From Novosphingopyxis sp965218915 (GTDB taxonomy: Bacteria; Pseudomonadota; Alphaproteobacteria; Sphingomonadales; Sphingomonadaceae), in the NCBI RefSeq assembly GCF_965218915.1, contig NZ_OZ244708.1, forward strand, positions 2,294,001-2,358,000: a DNA stretch of 64,000 nucleotides, given 5' to 3'. Made by a program: the position numbers and the translations under genes. Under the pieces are notes generated by a model, which was not told where the DNA came from, searched no databases, and saw only the letters and a program-made list of their open reading frames with translations. Numbering within the stretch: position 1 is the stretch's first letter; every line of letters begins with the position of its first letter. Below, piece after piece: positions 1 to 11,343 of this stretch.

Positions 1-1295
1 GCAAGCGGCTCGCGCTGGTCGACGACCGGCCCGGCGTGACGCGCGACCGGCGCGAGGGCGATGCGCGGCTGCTCGATCTGTCGTTCAAGGTGGTCGATAC
101 CGCGGGTTATGAGGATCATGACGAGCAGACCCTGCCCGGCCGCATGCGCATGCAGACCGAGGCCGCGGTGGCCGGATCGGCGGTGTCGCTGTTCCTGATC
201 GACGGGCGCGTCGGCGTGACCCCGCTGGACGAGGAAATCGCCCGCTGGCTGCGCGCCTCGGGCCATCCGGTGATCCTCGTGATCAACAAGGCCGAGGGCA
301 ATCAGGCCGACAGCGGCATCATGGAATCCTATTCGCTGGGGCTGGGCGATCCGATCGCGATCAGCGCCGAGCATGGCGAGGGATTGTCCGATCTGTTCGG
401 CGCGCTGGCGCCTCTGATCGACAGCTTCGATACCGGCGACGAGCAGGACAACGAGGATGACGAGGATGCCAACCGCATCCTGAAGCTGGCCATCGTCGGG
501 CGGCCCAATGCGGGCAAATCGACCCTCATCAACAAGCTGCTCGGCGAGAACCGGCTGATCACCGGCCCCGAGGCGGGGATCACGCGCGACAGTATCGAGA
601 TCGACTGGATCTGGACCACCGGCCCCGGCGACGACCGCGAGGTGCGGCTGATCGACACCGCCGGCATGCGCAAGCGCGCCAAGGTGACCGAAAAGCTCGA
701 ACGCCTGTCGGTCGCCGATGCGCGCCGCGCGATCGATTTCGCCGAGGTCGTCGTGCTGCTGCTCGATGCGACCAAGGGGCTGGAGCTGCAGGACCTCAAG
801 ATCGCCGACCATGTGGTGCAGGAAGGCCGCGCGCTGGTCATCGCGATCAACAAATGGGACGTGGCCGAGGAAGCCAGCGCGCTGTTCAACGGCATCCGCG
901 CCGCACTCGACGAAGGTCTGGCGCAGCTCAAGGGCGTGCCGATGGTTGCGGTGTCGGCGATCACCGGCAAGGGGCTCGACCAGATGCTTTTCGCCGCCTT
1001 CGACGCGCGCGAGGCGTGGAGCAGGCGGGTGCCGACCGCCGGGCTCAACCGCTGGTTCGAGCATGCGATCACGCTCAACCCGCCGCCGGCCCCCAGCGGC
1101 CAGCGCATCAAGCTGCGCTATATCACCCAGATCAAATCGCGTCCGCCCGCCTTCGTCATATTCGGCACGCGGGTCGATAAATTGCCCAAAAGCTATGAGC
1201 GCTATCTGCTCAACGGCATCCGCCGCGATCTGGATTTCGGCGCGGTGCCGGTACGGCTCACCCTGCGGGCGCCGAAAAACCCGTTCGACGACTGA
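1..1295 (+). CDS. der: Ribosome-assembly GTPase Der (EngA), 5' end outside the window
   Basis: Tandem-GTPase that assists 50S subunit assembly. The open frame runs in from the left edge; about 30 N-terminal residues including the first P-loop are missing. Visible are the first DTAG switch motif and NKAE specificity motif (Glu where NKxD is usual), an acidic linker (DEQDNEDDED), then the second GTPase domain with GRPNAGKST, DTAG and NKWD. The C-terminal KH-like domain follows from about GQRIKLRYITQ to the end. The order G domain, acidic linker, G domain, KH is diagnostic of Der, so the family call is secure. The GTG at base 36 is internal and not the true start. Confidence 0.97.
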   Translation, partial: KRLALVDDRPGVTRDRREGDARLLDLSFKVVDTAGYEDHDEQTLPGRMRMQTEAAVAGSAVSLFLIDGRVGVTPLDEEIARWLRASGHPVILVINKAEGNQADSGIMESYSLGLGDPIAISAEHGEGLSDLFGALAPLIDSFDTGDEQDNEDDEDANRILKLAIVGRPNAGKSTLINKLLGENRLITGPEAGITRDSIEIDWIWTTGPGDDREVRLIDTAGMRKRAKVTEKLERLSVADARRAIDFAEVVVLLLDATKGLELQDLKIADHVVQEGRALVIAINKWDVAEEASALFNGIRAALDEGLAQLKGVPMVAVSAITGKGLDQMLFAAFDAREAWSRRVPTAGLNRWFEHAITLNPPPAPSGQRIKLRYITQIKSRPPAFVIFGTRVDKLPKSYERYLLNGIRRDLDFGAVPVRLTLRAPKNPFDD

Positions 1296-1377
1296 TATCG
1301 GGCCTTATCGTCAACGGACTGTTTACGATTGGACATGTAAAAAAGCCCGACGATTGAATGGGGGTCAGAGGGAAATA

Positions 1378-1812
1378 ATGGCGACTGAGACCGGCGAATT
1401 TGTGGACTGGAATACCTTCCAGGCGTGCCGCGCGCAGCTTGGAACGGGATTCGTGCGAATCCTGGGCTATTTTCAGGAAGACGGCACCAAATCGATCGCG
1501 GCCATCGAACAGGCGATGCGCGACAAATCGGCGATCGCGCTGGTCAACCCCGCGCATATGCTGAAGGGCGAAGCCTATCAGTTCGGCGCGCAACAGCTCG
1601 GCCAGGTGGCCGAGCGTATCGAGATGATCGCCCGCAAATGCGTGGAGCGCCGGGTCGAGCCCGACGAGATATTGCCGGATGTGGTCAAGCTGCGCGGCCT
1701 GTTCGAACGCACGCTCGCCATGCTCGAGCGCGAGGCCAGTCCGCTGGTCGAGCGGCGCCCCACCTTCGGGCAGAAGAGCTTCGGCACCAACCAGAGCTTC
1801 GGCCGGCTCTAG
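1378..1812 (+). CDS. HPt (histidine phosphotransfer) domain protein
   Basis: A 144-residue single-domain protein. AHMLKGEAYQFGA matches the HPt helix motif (AHxLKGxxxxxGA), whose His takes phosphate from a response-regulator receiver domain and passes it on. The rest is predicted helical, as in four-helix HPt modules, and the last 20 residues are a polar tail. The start ATG has a GAGGG six bases upstream and follows der by 82 bases. No kinase or receiver is adjacent, so the partner is unknown; the hybrid kinase at 39631-43173 already carries its own HPt. Its 3' end meets the DUF418 gene tail to tail with a 4-base overlap. Confidence 0.85.
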   Translation: MATETGEFVDWNTFQACRAQLGTGFVRILGYFQEDGTKSIAAIEQAMRDKSAIALVNPAHMLKGEAYQFGAQQLGQVAERIEMIARKCVERRVEPDEILPDVVKLRGLFERTLAMLEREASPLVERRPTFGQKSFGTNQSFGRL

Positions 1813-3098
1813 GCCCCGCTCCGGACCTTAAGCATCGGTTGCAGCCGGCCCCGCGCCAGGCTGCGCCACAGCCATTCCAGCGGTCCGTAACGATAGCGAT
1901 CGAGCCACGGCTTGGACCAGAGCAGCATCACCGCACAGGCCGCCAGCACGAACAGGTACAGCGCCGGACGTGGCACCTGGCCGAACAGGTCCAGCCCATA
2001 GCCGTAAAAGATCGTGCTCATCACGATGCTGGTGCCGAGATAATTGGTGAACGCAGCCTGCCCCGCCGCCGCGATCCGCTCCAGCAGCGCGCTTCTCGCC
2101 AGCCAGCGGATCAGCAGCAGGAACAGCGCGGCATAGCCCAAGGTCATCATCAGCCGCGGCGGCAAGCTCCAGGCGACCACCAGATTGAGCGACAGGATCG
2201 GATCGAAGCCGCGCGCCATGTCGAACGCGGCCAGTCCGGCATAGATCAGCAGACCCGGCACGAATAGAATCGCCACCACCAGCCAGTAGCGCCGCGTCTC
2301 CCAATGGCCGGTCAGAAAGCCGCTGCGCAGCCCCACCATGCCCAGCAGCATCAACGGAAAAGTCTCGGTCCCGGCCTGGAACAGCAGATTGAGCGGGCGC
2401 CAATATTGGCTGAGGCGGTATTCGACGGTCGCGCCATAAGTGCCGCGGAACAGCGCGATCTCCTCCTGCTCGGTGGCGGGCGAAAAACCCTGCATGATAT
2501 GCGCCAGCCGCTCGATGCTCGCCGCGCTGGCGCCCGGCGCATGGGCGGCCATCTCGGCGCTCAGCAATGTGCCGAGCGAGAGGCTCATCAGCGCGGCACC
2601 GGCCGCGTAGACGATCAGCGCGGTGGCGATGAGGGTCTTTCTGCTGGCAGCTTTCATCAGAAAGGCAAGGCTGCCGATCACGGCGTAGAGAAACAGGATG
2701 TCGCCCCACCAGATCAGGAAGAAATGCGCGGCGCCGAAGACAGCCAGCCACGCCATGCGGCTGTAATGGGTCCGCGCCGCGCTGCCGCCCTGCATGTCCG
2801 CCCGCTCGGCGATCAGATACATGCTCGCCCCGAACAGGAGCGAGAACAGTCCACGCATCTTGCCGTCGAACAGCAGGAACGCGGCAATCCAGGCGGCGAT
2901 GTCGCCTCCCGTAGCCGCGCCGGTGCCGGCCACACGCGGCACGATATAGGCGTTCTCGGGTAACGCGAAGGCGACGATGTTCATCGCCAATATGCTCATC
3001 ACGGCGAGCCCGCGCAGCGCATCGAGCTCGATCGAGCGCGCGTCCAGTACGCTCCCGACCGGGCCGTCTGGCGGCTCCGTCTCATCGCAATCGCTCAA
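1809..3098 (-). CDS. DUF418 family polytopic membrane protein
   Basis: A 429-residue multi-pass inner-membrane protein. The N-terminal half carries hydrophobic segments and IELDALRGLAVMSI, resembling the start of the acyltransferase-3/YeiB-like group. The C-terminal part has the DUF418 hallmarks: GQAAFTNYLGTSI, then FYGYGLDLFG and the closing YGPLEWLWRS. About ten membrane segments are apparent. Members are thought to act in transport or envelope modification, but no substrate is established and none can be read here. It is transcribed toward the HPt gene. Confidence 0.85.
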   Translation of the reverse strand: MSDCDETEPPDGPVGSVLDARSIELDALRGLAVMSILAMNIVAFALPENAYIVPRVAGTGAATGGDIAAWIAAFLLFDGKMRGLFSLLFGASMYLIAERADMQGGSAARTHYSRMAWLAVFGAAHFFLIWWGDILFLYAVIGSLAFLMKAASRKTLIATALIVYAAGAALMSLSLGTLLSAEMAAHAPGASAASIERLAHIMQGFSPATEQEEIALFRGTYGATVEYRLSQYWRPLNLLFQAGTETFPLMLLGMVGLRSGFLTGHWETRRYWLVVAILFVPGLLIYAGLAAFDMARGFDPILSLNLVVAWSLPPRLMMTLGYAALFLLLIRWLARSALLERIAAAGQAAFTNYLGTSIVMSTIFYGYGLDLFGQVPRPALYLFVLAACAVMLLWSKPWLDRYRYGPLEWLWRSLARGRLQPMLKVRSGA

Positions 3099-3128
3099 CG
3101 CGCTTCCCCCACCCGGCCTGTTGATCTG

Positions 3129-3803
3129 CTAGAACCAGCTCGATATCGCCTCCAGCGGCTTCTTGCGCGCCGCCTCGGCAGGGTAGACCGCGTCCGGCGC
3201 GGGCCTGCCGGTGACGATGATCATCAGCGGTTTCTCGGTCGCCGGCCGCTGGCAGAGGTCGGTCAGGAACTTCATCGGATTGGGCGTATGCGTCAGCGTC
3301 GCCAGCCCCGCCTCGTGCAACGTCGCGAGCAGCAGGCCGCAGGCGATGCCGACGCTTTCTGTGACATAATAATTCTGCTTCTCATCGCCCGCGTTCGGCC
3401 CGCCCTTGCGCTGCGCGAACACCGCGATCAGCCAGGGCGCGGTCTCCAGAAACGGCTTCTCCGGATCGGTGCCGAGCGGGGCCAGTGCCTCGAGCCATTC
3501 CTGCCCCGCCTTACCCGCGTAAAACGCCCGCTCCTCTTCCTCGGCGGCAAGCCGAATTGCGCGTTTCTTGTCGGGATCGGCGATCACCGCGAAATGCCAG
3601 GGCTGGTGATTGGCCCCCGATGGCGCGGTTCCGGCGGCAAGGATCGCCTGCTCGATTACCGCGCGCGGCACCGGATCGGGTGCGAAGTCGCGGCAGGTGC
3701 GACGGCATGCGAAATGCTCATATGCCGCCTGGGCACGCGTGATCCGCTCGGCATCGCTAAGCTCCGGTAAGAATTCATAGGCTATGGGATCGGGAACAGG
3801 CAT
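3129..3803 (-). CDS. Nitroreductase-family flavoprotein
   Basis: A 224-residue FMN-dependent oxidoreductase. RRTCRDFAPDPVP near residue 35 is the flavin-phosphate contact and APSGANHQPWHF is the family signature. The C-terminal THTPNPMKFL and ITGRP-like strand (IIVTGRP) resemble the iodotyrosine-deiodinase-like branch rather than NfsA/NfsB. Length fits a single domain that dimerises. Substrate unknown. It is divergent from coq4, with a 75-base intergenic region containing a palindrome. Confidence 0.9.
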   Translation of the reverse strand: MPVPDPIAYEFLPELSDAERITRAQAAYEHFACRRTCRDFAPDPVPRAVIEQAILAAGTAPSGANHQPWHFAVIADPDKKRAIRLAAEEEERAFYAGKAGQEWLEALAPLGTDPEKPFLETAPWLIAVFAQRKGGPNAGDEKQNYYVTESVGIACGLLLATLHEAGLATLTHTPNPMKFLTDLCQRPATEKPLMIIVTGRPAPDAVYPAEAARKKPLEAISSWF

Positions 3804-3853
3804 CTGTGCAGCTTAATCGCACAAGCTGGCCAACTGAAACCTATTTTCACTAT

Positions 3854-3867
3854 TGACACCAATGTCA
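3854..3867. promoter_or_regulatory. Palindromic operator-like site and -10 box ahead of coq4
   Basis: TGACA-CCAA-TGTCA is a perfect 5-bp inverted repeat. A consensus-like TATAAT lies at 3873-3878. The TTGACA overlapping the palindrome is only 14 bases from it, too close for a good -35, so the palindrome is more likely a repressor or activator site than a core promoter. Because the -10 box abuts the first ATG of coq4, transcription would begin near 3885, within the annotated gene, and the message may be nearly leaderless. Confidence 0.45.
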
Positions 3868-3878
3868 GTAACTATAAT

Positions 3879-4697
3879 ATGAGATTTATGGAAATGTCCC
3901 ACGAATTCGCATCCGCTCCGGCAACCGACCCGCGCCCGATGTTCAATCCGGCCCGGGTCAAGCCGCGCTTTCGCCCGTTCAAGGCGATGCACCATTTCCG
4001 CAAGCTGATCGCGGACAAGGAAGACACCAGCGAGGTGTTCCATATCTTCGAAGCTTTGCCCCGCCGCAATTTCCGCGTCGAGGCCCAGGCTTTCGTCGAG
4101 AGCGACGAAGGGCGCGAGATCATCAGGCGCGAGCCTTATCTCCCAGACCTGCTCGACGATCATGAGCGGCTACGCGCGATGCCAGCGGGCAGCGTGGCAC
4201 ATGCTTATTGCGATTTCATGAAGAGCGAGGGGCTGTCCGCGGCTGGTCTCGTGGCCGAATATGACCGCTTTACCGGCGGCAAGCGCTTTGGCGACCTGAT
4301 GGAATATTATGGCAACCGCAACCGCGACACGCATGATCTGCTCCATGTGCTCACCGGCTATGGCCGCGATGCGCTGGGCGAACAATGCGTGCTGGCATTC
4401 ACCTATGGTCAAAACCCCGCGCCCGCGAACCTGTTCATCGCCTATGCCGGCGGGCTGAACGTCAAGAAAACGACAAAAAGCGATGCGCCCGTTTTCAAAG
4501 CGATCAACGAAGCGCGCAAGCTGGGCCGCGCCTGCCCCCGGATCAGCGAGCAGTCGATCATCGATCTCCTCGCCGAACCGCTGGACGCGGCGCGCAAGCG
4601 GCTGAACATCACGCCGCCGGTCCATTATGAGGAAGCGCACAGGCGTTTGCGCGCGCGCGGTATCGATCCCTATGACCTGCTGACCAACGCAGCCTGA
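3879..4697 (+). CDS. coq4: Coq4 family protein (ubiquinone biosynthesis)
   Basis: A 272-residue Coq4 homologue. Coq4 organises the ubiquinone biosynthetic complex and has been linked to C1 decarboxylation/hydroxylation of the ring. The core motif RDTHDLLHVLTGYGRDALGE contains the HDxxH-type zinc ligands. Three in-frame ATGs exist at 3879, 3888 and 3894. A TATAAT box ends at 3878, so 3888 or 3894 may be the real start; none has a clear ribosome site. The gene stands alone between the divergent nitroreductase and convergent purL. Confidence 0.9.
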   Translation: MRFMEMSHEFASAPATDPRPMFNPARVKPRFRPFKAMHHFRKLIADKEDTSEVFHIFEALPRRNFRVEAQAFVESDEGREIIRREPYLPDLLDDHERLRAMPAGSVAHAYCDFMKSEGLSAAGLVAEYDRFTGGKRFGDLMEYYGNRNRDTHDLLHVLTGYGRDALGEQCVLAFTYGQNPAPANLFIAYAGGLNVKKTTKSDAPVFKAINEARKLGRACPRISEQSIIDLLAEPLDAARKRLNITPPVHYEEAHRRLRARGIDPYDLLTNAA

Positions 4698-4711
4698 TCA
4701 GCGGGATCGAT

Positions 4712-6937
<2,226 letters not shown>

Positions 6938-7055
6938 GGACTGCGCGATTAGCGTTCGCGCGGGCGCCGGGCAAGCACGAGGGTTGGCCTCGCGGGTTCG
7001 AACGCGTAACGACTTCGCTGGCCCGCGTCATGGAGCCGCGTTTCGGAGAGATCAT

Positions 7056-8192
7056 ATGCTGCGAACAATCGGCTTCTGCGCCCTCGTTCTGGTGACCGCG
7101 TTCCTGCTGGTCGTGACGGTAGCCAGTTTCACCAGCGCCAACGACTGGTGGATCAGGCTGTGGGACTATCCGCGTCTCGCCATCTTCACCGTCGCCGGCA
7201 TCTGCACGCTGGTCGCCGGTTTCACCCTGCATGGGAAGCGGCGGCTGATCGTTGGCGGCGTGCTCGTCGCGGTGACGTTGTGGCAGGGCTATCGCATCCA
7301 TCGCTACACGCTGCTCGCCAAGCCGGAGGTGCAGTTCATCGAGGCCGATGCCGAAGTGTCGGCCAAGCACTGCTTCACCGCCCTGTCGCTCAACGTGTTG
7401 CAGGACAACCGCGATTACGGCCGCACGCTGGAGCTGATCCGGCGCACCGACCCGGACATGGTGATGCTGCTCGAGACCGATCAGGCCTGGGTCGATGCAT
7501 TGAAACCGGAGAGCGCGCGCTATCCGCATGTGCGCGAGGTCCCGATCCCCAACCGCTACGGCCTCGTGTTCATGACCCGGCTGAAGACCGACGAACTGAC
7601 CGTGCACCGGCTGATCGAGAACGATATCCCGTCGATCTTCGCGCGGATGCGCACGCCGTCGGGCCGCCGCTTCGGGTATATCGGCCTGCATCCGCGCCCG
7701 CCGCAGAGCGGCACCGACACGCAGGAGCGCGATGCCGAGATCGCCGTCGGCGCGCGTACCGCTGCGAAATCCGGGCTGCCGATGCTCGCCATGGGCGATT
7801 TCAACGACGTCGCCTGGTCGGACACCTCGGAACTGTTCAAGCGCGTCGGCACCTATCTCGATCCGCGCATCGGCCGCGGCTTCTACGCCACTTTCCCCGC
7901 CAACATACCCGCCTTTCGCTGGCCGCTCGACCAGATCTACTTCACCGAGCAATTCTCGATCGACAGCCTGCGGGTGCTGGGCAAGACCGGCTCGGATCAT
8001 CTGCCGATCCTCGCCAAGATCTGCCTCGTCCCACGGATCGGCGAGCAGTTGAACGAAGAGCCCGAGACGATCGAGCGGGACGACATTCGCGAGACCGACC
8101 ACATCATCGACAAGGGCGTCAGGACCGAGGCGCGCGAGGAAGCGACGGGGACCACCGACGGCGAACGCGAAAAGCATGGCGAGAGCGAGTGA
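7056..8192 (+). CDS. Membrane-anchored endonuclease/exonuclease/phosphatase-family protein
   Basis: A 378-residue protein with about three N-terminal membrane segments (within residues 1-85) and a C-terminal EEP domain. SLNVLQDNRDYGRTLELI, the metal-binding Glu in MLLETDQAW, GDFND and the terminal GSDHLPI are the conserved nuclease/phosphatase elements. Such proteins are usually uncharacterised, with the catalytic domain probably periplasmic. The tail after the domain is charged (repeated Glu/Asp/Arg). The start ATG has GGAGAG just upstream; the reading frame is open further 5' but no better start is seen. Confidence 0.85.
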   Translation: MLRTIGFCALVLVTAFLLVVTVASFTSANDWWIRLWDYPRLAIFTVAGICTLVAGFTLHGKRRLIVGGVLVAVTLWQGYRIHRYTLLAKPEVQFIEADAEVSAKHCFTALSLNVLQDNRDYGRTLELIRRTDPDMVMLLETDQAWVDALKPESARYPHVREVPIPNRYGLVFMTRLKTDELTVHRLIENDIPSIFARMRTPSGRRFGYIGLHPRPPQSGTDTQERDAEIAVGARTAAKSGLPMLAMGDFNDVAWSDTSELFKRVGTYLDPRIGRGFYATFPANIPAFRWPLDQIYFTEQFSIDSLRVLGKTGSDHLPILAKICLVPRIGEQLNEEPETIERDDIRETDHIIDKGVRTEAREEATGTTDGEREKHGESE

Positions 8193-8193
8193 T

Positions 8194-9285
8194 TCATTCT
8201 GCCTCCGCGCCGCGCAGCGCCTCGATCGCCAGCCCCGGTTGATCCGCAAACAGTCCATCGATCCCGGCAGCGATGAACGCGCGGATTTCACCGGCCAGAT
8301 CGCCGCGCGCGATCGATGAATCCTCGCGCCGCAGATCGCCGGGCAGGAAATAATTTTCCGCGCGGAACGTCCAGGGATGCACCAAGAGCCCCGCCTCGTG
8401 CGCCCATTCCACCAGCTTGGTCGGCTCGTCGAGCTGGCCGTTTTCGCCGATCGGGATCACCAGCGATTTTTGCGGCCCGATGGCGTCGGCATAGCTGGCG
8501 ATGGCGCGCACCCCGCCGGCGGTCAGCATATTGGCGTAGCTGATATCGGGCAGGTCGGCGGGGCCGCCCTCCTCCTGCACCAGTTGGACCAACCGCACGT
8601 CGCTCGCCGCATCGAGCGCCTTCAGATTGCCGACCTCGAAACTCTGCACGAACACCGGCGCCTCGGCGCCGTTCCAGCCGGCGGCGCCCAGCGCGGCGAG
8701 CAACGGCGCCTGGTGCGGCAGGCCGATCGAGGCGAAATAGCCCGGATGCTTGGTCTCGGGATAGATACCGACCACGCGGCCGCGCCTGGCCCCTTCGCTT
8801 TTGGCCAGCGCGATGATCTCGTCGAAGGTGGGTATTTCGAAGCGGCCGTCATATTGCGCATTGGCAGGGCGCAGCTGCGGCAGCCGCTCCCTCGCCCGCA
8901 ACGTCTTGAGTTCGGCCAGCGTGAAATCCTCGGTGAACCAGTCGGTCAGCGCCGCGCCGTCGATCGTCTTGGTCGTCCGGCGATCCGCGAATTCGGGATG
9001 GCCGGCGACGTCGGTGGTCTCCGAAATCGCGTTCTCGTGCCGCGCGACGAGCACGCCGTCCTTGGTCAGCACCAGATCGGGCTCGATGAAATCCGCGCCC
9101 TGATCGATCGCCAGCTGATACGCGGCGATCGTATGCTCGGGCCGGTCCCCGCTGGCGCCGCGATGCGCGATGATGGTGAAATCAGCCATGGCGCGCGGCC
9201 CCGCCGGCGCGGACTTCTGCACCGTCGCACAAGCGCCGAGCGCCAGCGCCGCCATGATCGAACCGATAATCGCCGTCCATTTCAA
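8194..9285 (-). CDS. Glycerophosphodiester phosphodiesterase lipoprotein
   Basis: Hydrolyses glycerophosphodiesters to glycerol-3-phosphate and an alcohol. FTIIAHRGASGDRPEHTIAA is the GDPD signature with catalytic His and metal-binding residues; EPDLVLTKDGVLVARHE supplies the second His. ALALGAC is a lipobox, so the protein is probably envelope anchored. I place the start at a TTG at 9285, because GGAGG lies 7 bases upstream and this start gives a clean signal peptide; an upstream ATG at 9339 would add 18 residues that do not look like a signal. About 363 residues. Confidence 0.93.
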   Translation of the reverse strand: MKWTAIIGSIMAALALGACATVQKSAPAGPRAMADFTIIAHRGASGDRPEHTIAAYQLAIDQGADFIEPDLVLTKDGVLVARHENAISETTDVAGHPEFADRRTTKTIDGAALTDWFTEDFTLAELKTLRARERLPQLRPANAQYDGRFEIPTFDEIIALAKSEGARRGRVVGIYPETKHPGYFASIGLPHQAPLLAALGAAGWNGAEAPVFVQSFEVGNLKALDAASDVRLVQLVQEEGGPADLPDISYANMLTAGGVRAIASYADAIGPQKSLVIPIGENGQLDEPTKLVEWAHEAGLLVHPWTFRAENYFLPGDLRREDSSIARGDLAGEIRAFIAAGIDGLFADQPGLAIEALRGAEAE

Positions 9286-9345
9286 TTTCCCGCCTCCGGC
9301 ATATTCAGCCATCGCCTGCCGCCTTTCACTATCACGCATCCGCCA

Positions 9346-10206
9346 TCAACCCAGCTGCATCATGGCGAGGCCCGCCACCAGCACCAGCGCCGCGACGATC
9401 CGCCGCGCGCCCAGCCCTTCCTGTAGCAGCAGCGCGCCGAACAGCGCGCCGAACAGCACCGCCGTTTCGCGCAGCGCGGAGACCTTGGCCGTCTCCATCA
9501 GCGTAAAGGCGTAGAGCGCCGCGCCGTAGCTGAGGATCGAGAGCGCGCCGCCCGCCACGCCGTAGCGCCAGCGCAGCCGGACCGATTCGAGCAGCCGCCC
9601 GCGCCGCCGAATGAGAAAGAGCATCGAGATGCCGACGCAATCGAACAGGAACAGCCAGGCGATAAAGGTGAACGGGCTGCCCGCCAGCCGCACCCCGCGC
9701 GCATCGGTGACGTTGTACAGCGCGATGCCGATCGCGGTCAGCGCGGCCAGGCCTAGCGCACGCCGGTCGGGATGCGCCGCGATGCGCGTGCCTTTCGGTG
9801 GCCAGGCGAACAGGCACACCGCAGCCGTGGCGATGACGAGGCCGGCCACCTCGATCCCCGTCAGCCGCTCGCCGAGCAGCAGAAAGGCGCTGACCCCGGT
9901 CAGCATCGGCGCGCCGCCGCGCATGATCGGGAACACCAGACTGAGGTCGCCATGCTTCAGCGCACCGACGAGCGCGAGCTGATAGGCGAAATGCACCGGC
10001 ACGGTGATCGCCAGCGCGCCCCAGATGGTGGGCGTCGGCGCGGGCACGAGAAACAGCACCACCGGGATCATGAGCAGCGACGCGCTGCCCTGCAGGATCG
10101 CGCGGCTGGCGAGGATATCGCTGCCCGCCTTCACGCTGTAATTCGCCGCCGCCAGCGTGACCGCGGAGAACAGCCCCAGAATTATGGCGAGCAGCGTGGG
10201 GCTCAT
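9346..10206 (-). CDS. EamA/DMT-superfamily transporter
   Basis: A 286-residue inner-membrane protein with about ten hydrophobic segments arranged as two EamA repeats, each ending in the family pattern (first: SAFLLLGERLTGIEVAGLVI; second: GALLLQEGLGARRIVAALVL). Members export metabolites or amino acids; the substrate cannot be read from the sequence. It lies 60 bases upstream of the GDPD lipoprotein on the same strand. The region 10207-10452 ahead of it holds no gene I can support. Confidence 0.9.
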   Translation of the reverse strand: MSPTLLAIILGLFSAVTLAAANYSVKAGSDILASRAILQGSASLLMIPVVLFLVPAPTPTIWGALAITVPVHFAYQLALVGALKHGDLSLVFPIMRGGAPMLTGVSAFLLLGERLTGIEVAGLVIATAAVCLFAWPPKGTRIAAHPDRRALGLAALTAIGIALYNVTDARGVRLAGSPFTFIAWLFLFDCVGISMLFLIRRRGRLLESVRLRWRYGVAGGALSILSYGAALYAFTLMETAKVSALRETAVLFGALFGALLLQEGLGARRIVAALVLVAGLAMMQLG

Positions 10207-10452
10207 GCCCGCGACTCGGGGCCGGCACGAACGGCATCCGCGCCGCCGCGAATGCTCGCTTCGGTCTGGAAGTTCGTAAAGAACCGCATACGTCCCCCCC
10301 TTCTTGCCCTCCCCGCGATGTTTTTCGACAGCGTCAGGGAAAGGGAAAGGACCGGAAAGGGCATCGGCGGCATTCTACCCTGCCCCGCCCCCTGTAGGAC
10401 AGAAGAAAGAAGGACAGTGAAAACAAGCCGGGAATACAGACCGGGAAAAGGT

Positions 10453-10800
10453 TTAGCCGAAGCGCCGCGAATAGAGCGCCTCGTCGAACCCGACGATCAG
10501 CTCGCCCGCGCCTTCGATCACCGGGCGCTTGATCATCGACGGATGGGCGGCCATCAGCCGCGCCGCCGTGGCATCGCCCAAATTCGCCTTGTCGGCATCG
10601 GAAAGTTTTCGGTAGGTCGTGCCGCGGGTGTTGAGCAGCGCGTCCCGTCCCGCTTCGTCGATCCAGCGCGTCAGCCGCGCCTCGTCGATTCCGGCCTTTT
10701 TGTAATCGTGAAACGCATAAGCCACGCCCTCGGCCTCCAGCCATTTGCGCGCCTTTTTGATCGTATCGCAATTGGGGATGCCGTACATCGTAAGGGGCAT
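10453..10800 (-). CDS. ArsC/Spx-like (YffB-type) thioredoxin-fold protein
   Basis: A 115-residue thioredoxin-fold protein. YGIPNCDTIKKARKWLEA holds the single conserved Cys, and FHDYKKAGIDE, TTYRKL and SMIKRPVIE are the other family blocks. The NCDTIKKA form is closest to E. coli YffB, a glutathione-binding protein of unclear role, rather than to arsenate reductase proper, and no ars genes are near. The ATG at 10800 gives the family's usual N terminus; the frame is open upstream but lacks homology there. Confidence 0.88.
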   Translation of the reverse strand: MPLTMYGIPNCDTIKKARKWLEAEGVAYAFHDYKKAGIDEARLTRWIDEAGRDALLNTRGTTYRKLSDADKANLGDATAARLMAAHPSMIKRPVIEGAGELIVGFDEALYSRRFG

Positions 10801-10927
10801 TGATAATCTTTCAAAGGGCTGTGGTCCTGCTCGTTCCCATAGCAGCACCAGTGGAAAAAGCAGCCGGTCTGCAAGCGACGCCATCCCAGTCGTAGCGCGC
10901 CACATCCTTGCGCGCTAAAAGCGGGGG

Positions 10928-11326
10928 ATGAGCAAACGAATCGCCACATGTTTCTGCGAGCAATTGAAAGTCACCTGCTCGGGCGAACCAGTTCGTGTCT
11001 CAGTATGTCACTGCTTGAACTGTCAGAAGCGAAGCGGGAGCTCGTTTGCCGCGCAAGCTAGGTGGCCAAACGAGCAAGTCGACGTGGAGGGGCTGTTCAA
11101 GGAGTATGCTCGGCGCGGGGATAACGGCAGCGTTTGTACCTTTCGCTTCTGCCCGAATTGCGGTGGAACCATCAGCTATCAGCACGAGGAGATGCCGGAC
11201 CTGACGGCAGTCCCGATCGGGGCATTCGCTGATCCCTCGTTCCTGCCACCTCAATACTCCGTTTACGAACAGCGCGCCCATGCATGGGTGTCCATTGTTG
11301 GCGAAGGCATCGAGCACTATGACTGA
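10928..11326 (+). CDS. GFA-domain zinc protein
   Basis: A 132-residue glutathione-dependent formaldehyde-activating (Gfa/CENP-V) fold protein. Zinc-binding clusters CFCEQ, CHCLNCQ and CPNCGG are all present. Gfa was first described as condensing formaldehyde with glutathione, but most family members have unknown substrates. A second, different GFA protein is at 13176-13679. Codon use appears less GC-biased than the flanking genes, consistent with the accessory nature of this patch. Confidence 0.9.
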   Translation: MSKRIATCFCEQLKVTCSGEPVRVSVCHCLNCQKRSGSSFAAQARWPNEQVDVEGLFKEYARRGDNGSVCTFRFCPNCGGTISYQHEEMPDLTAVPIGAFADPSFLPPQYSVYEQRAHAWVSIVGEGIEHYD

Positions 11327-11343
11327 CTGAACGCCTGCTTCTC

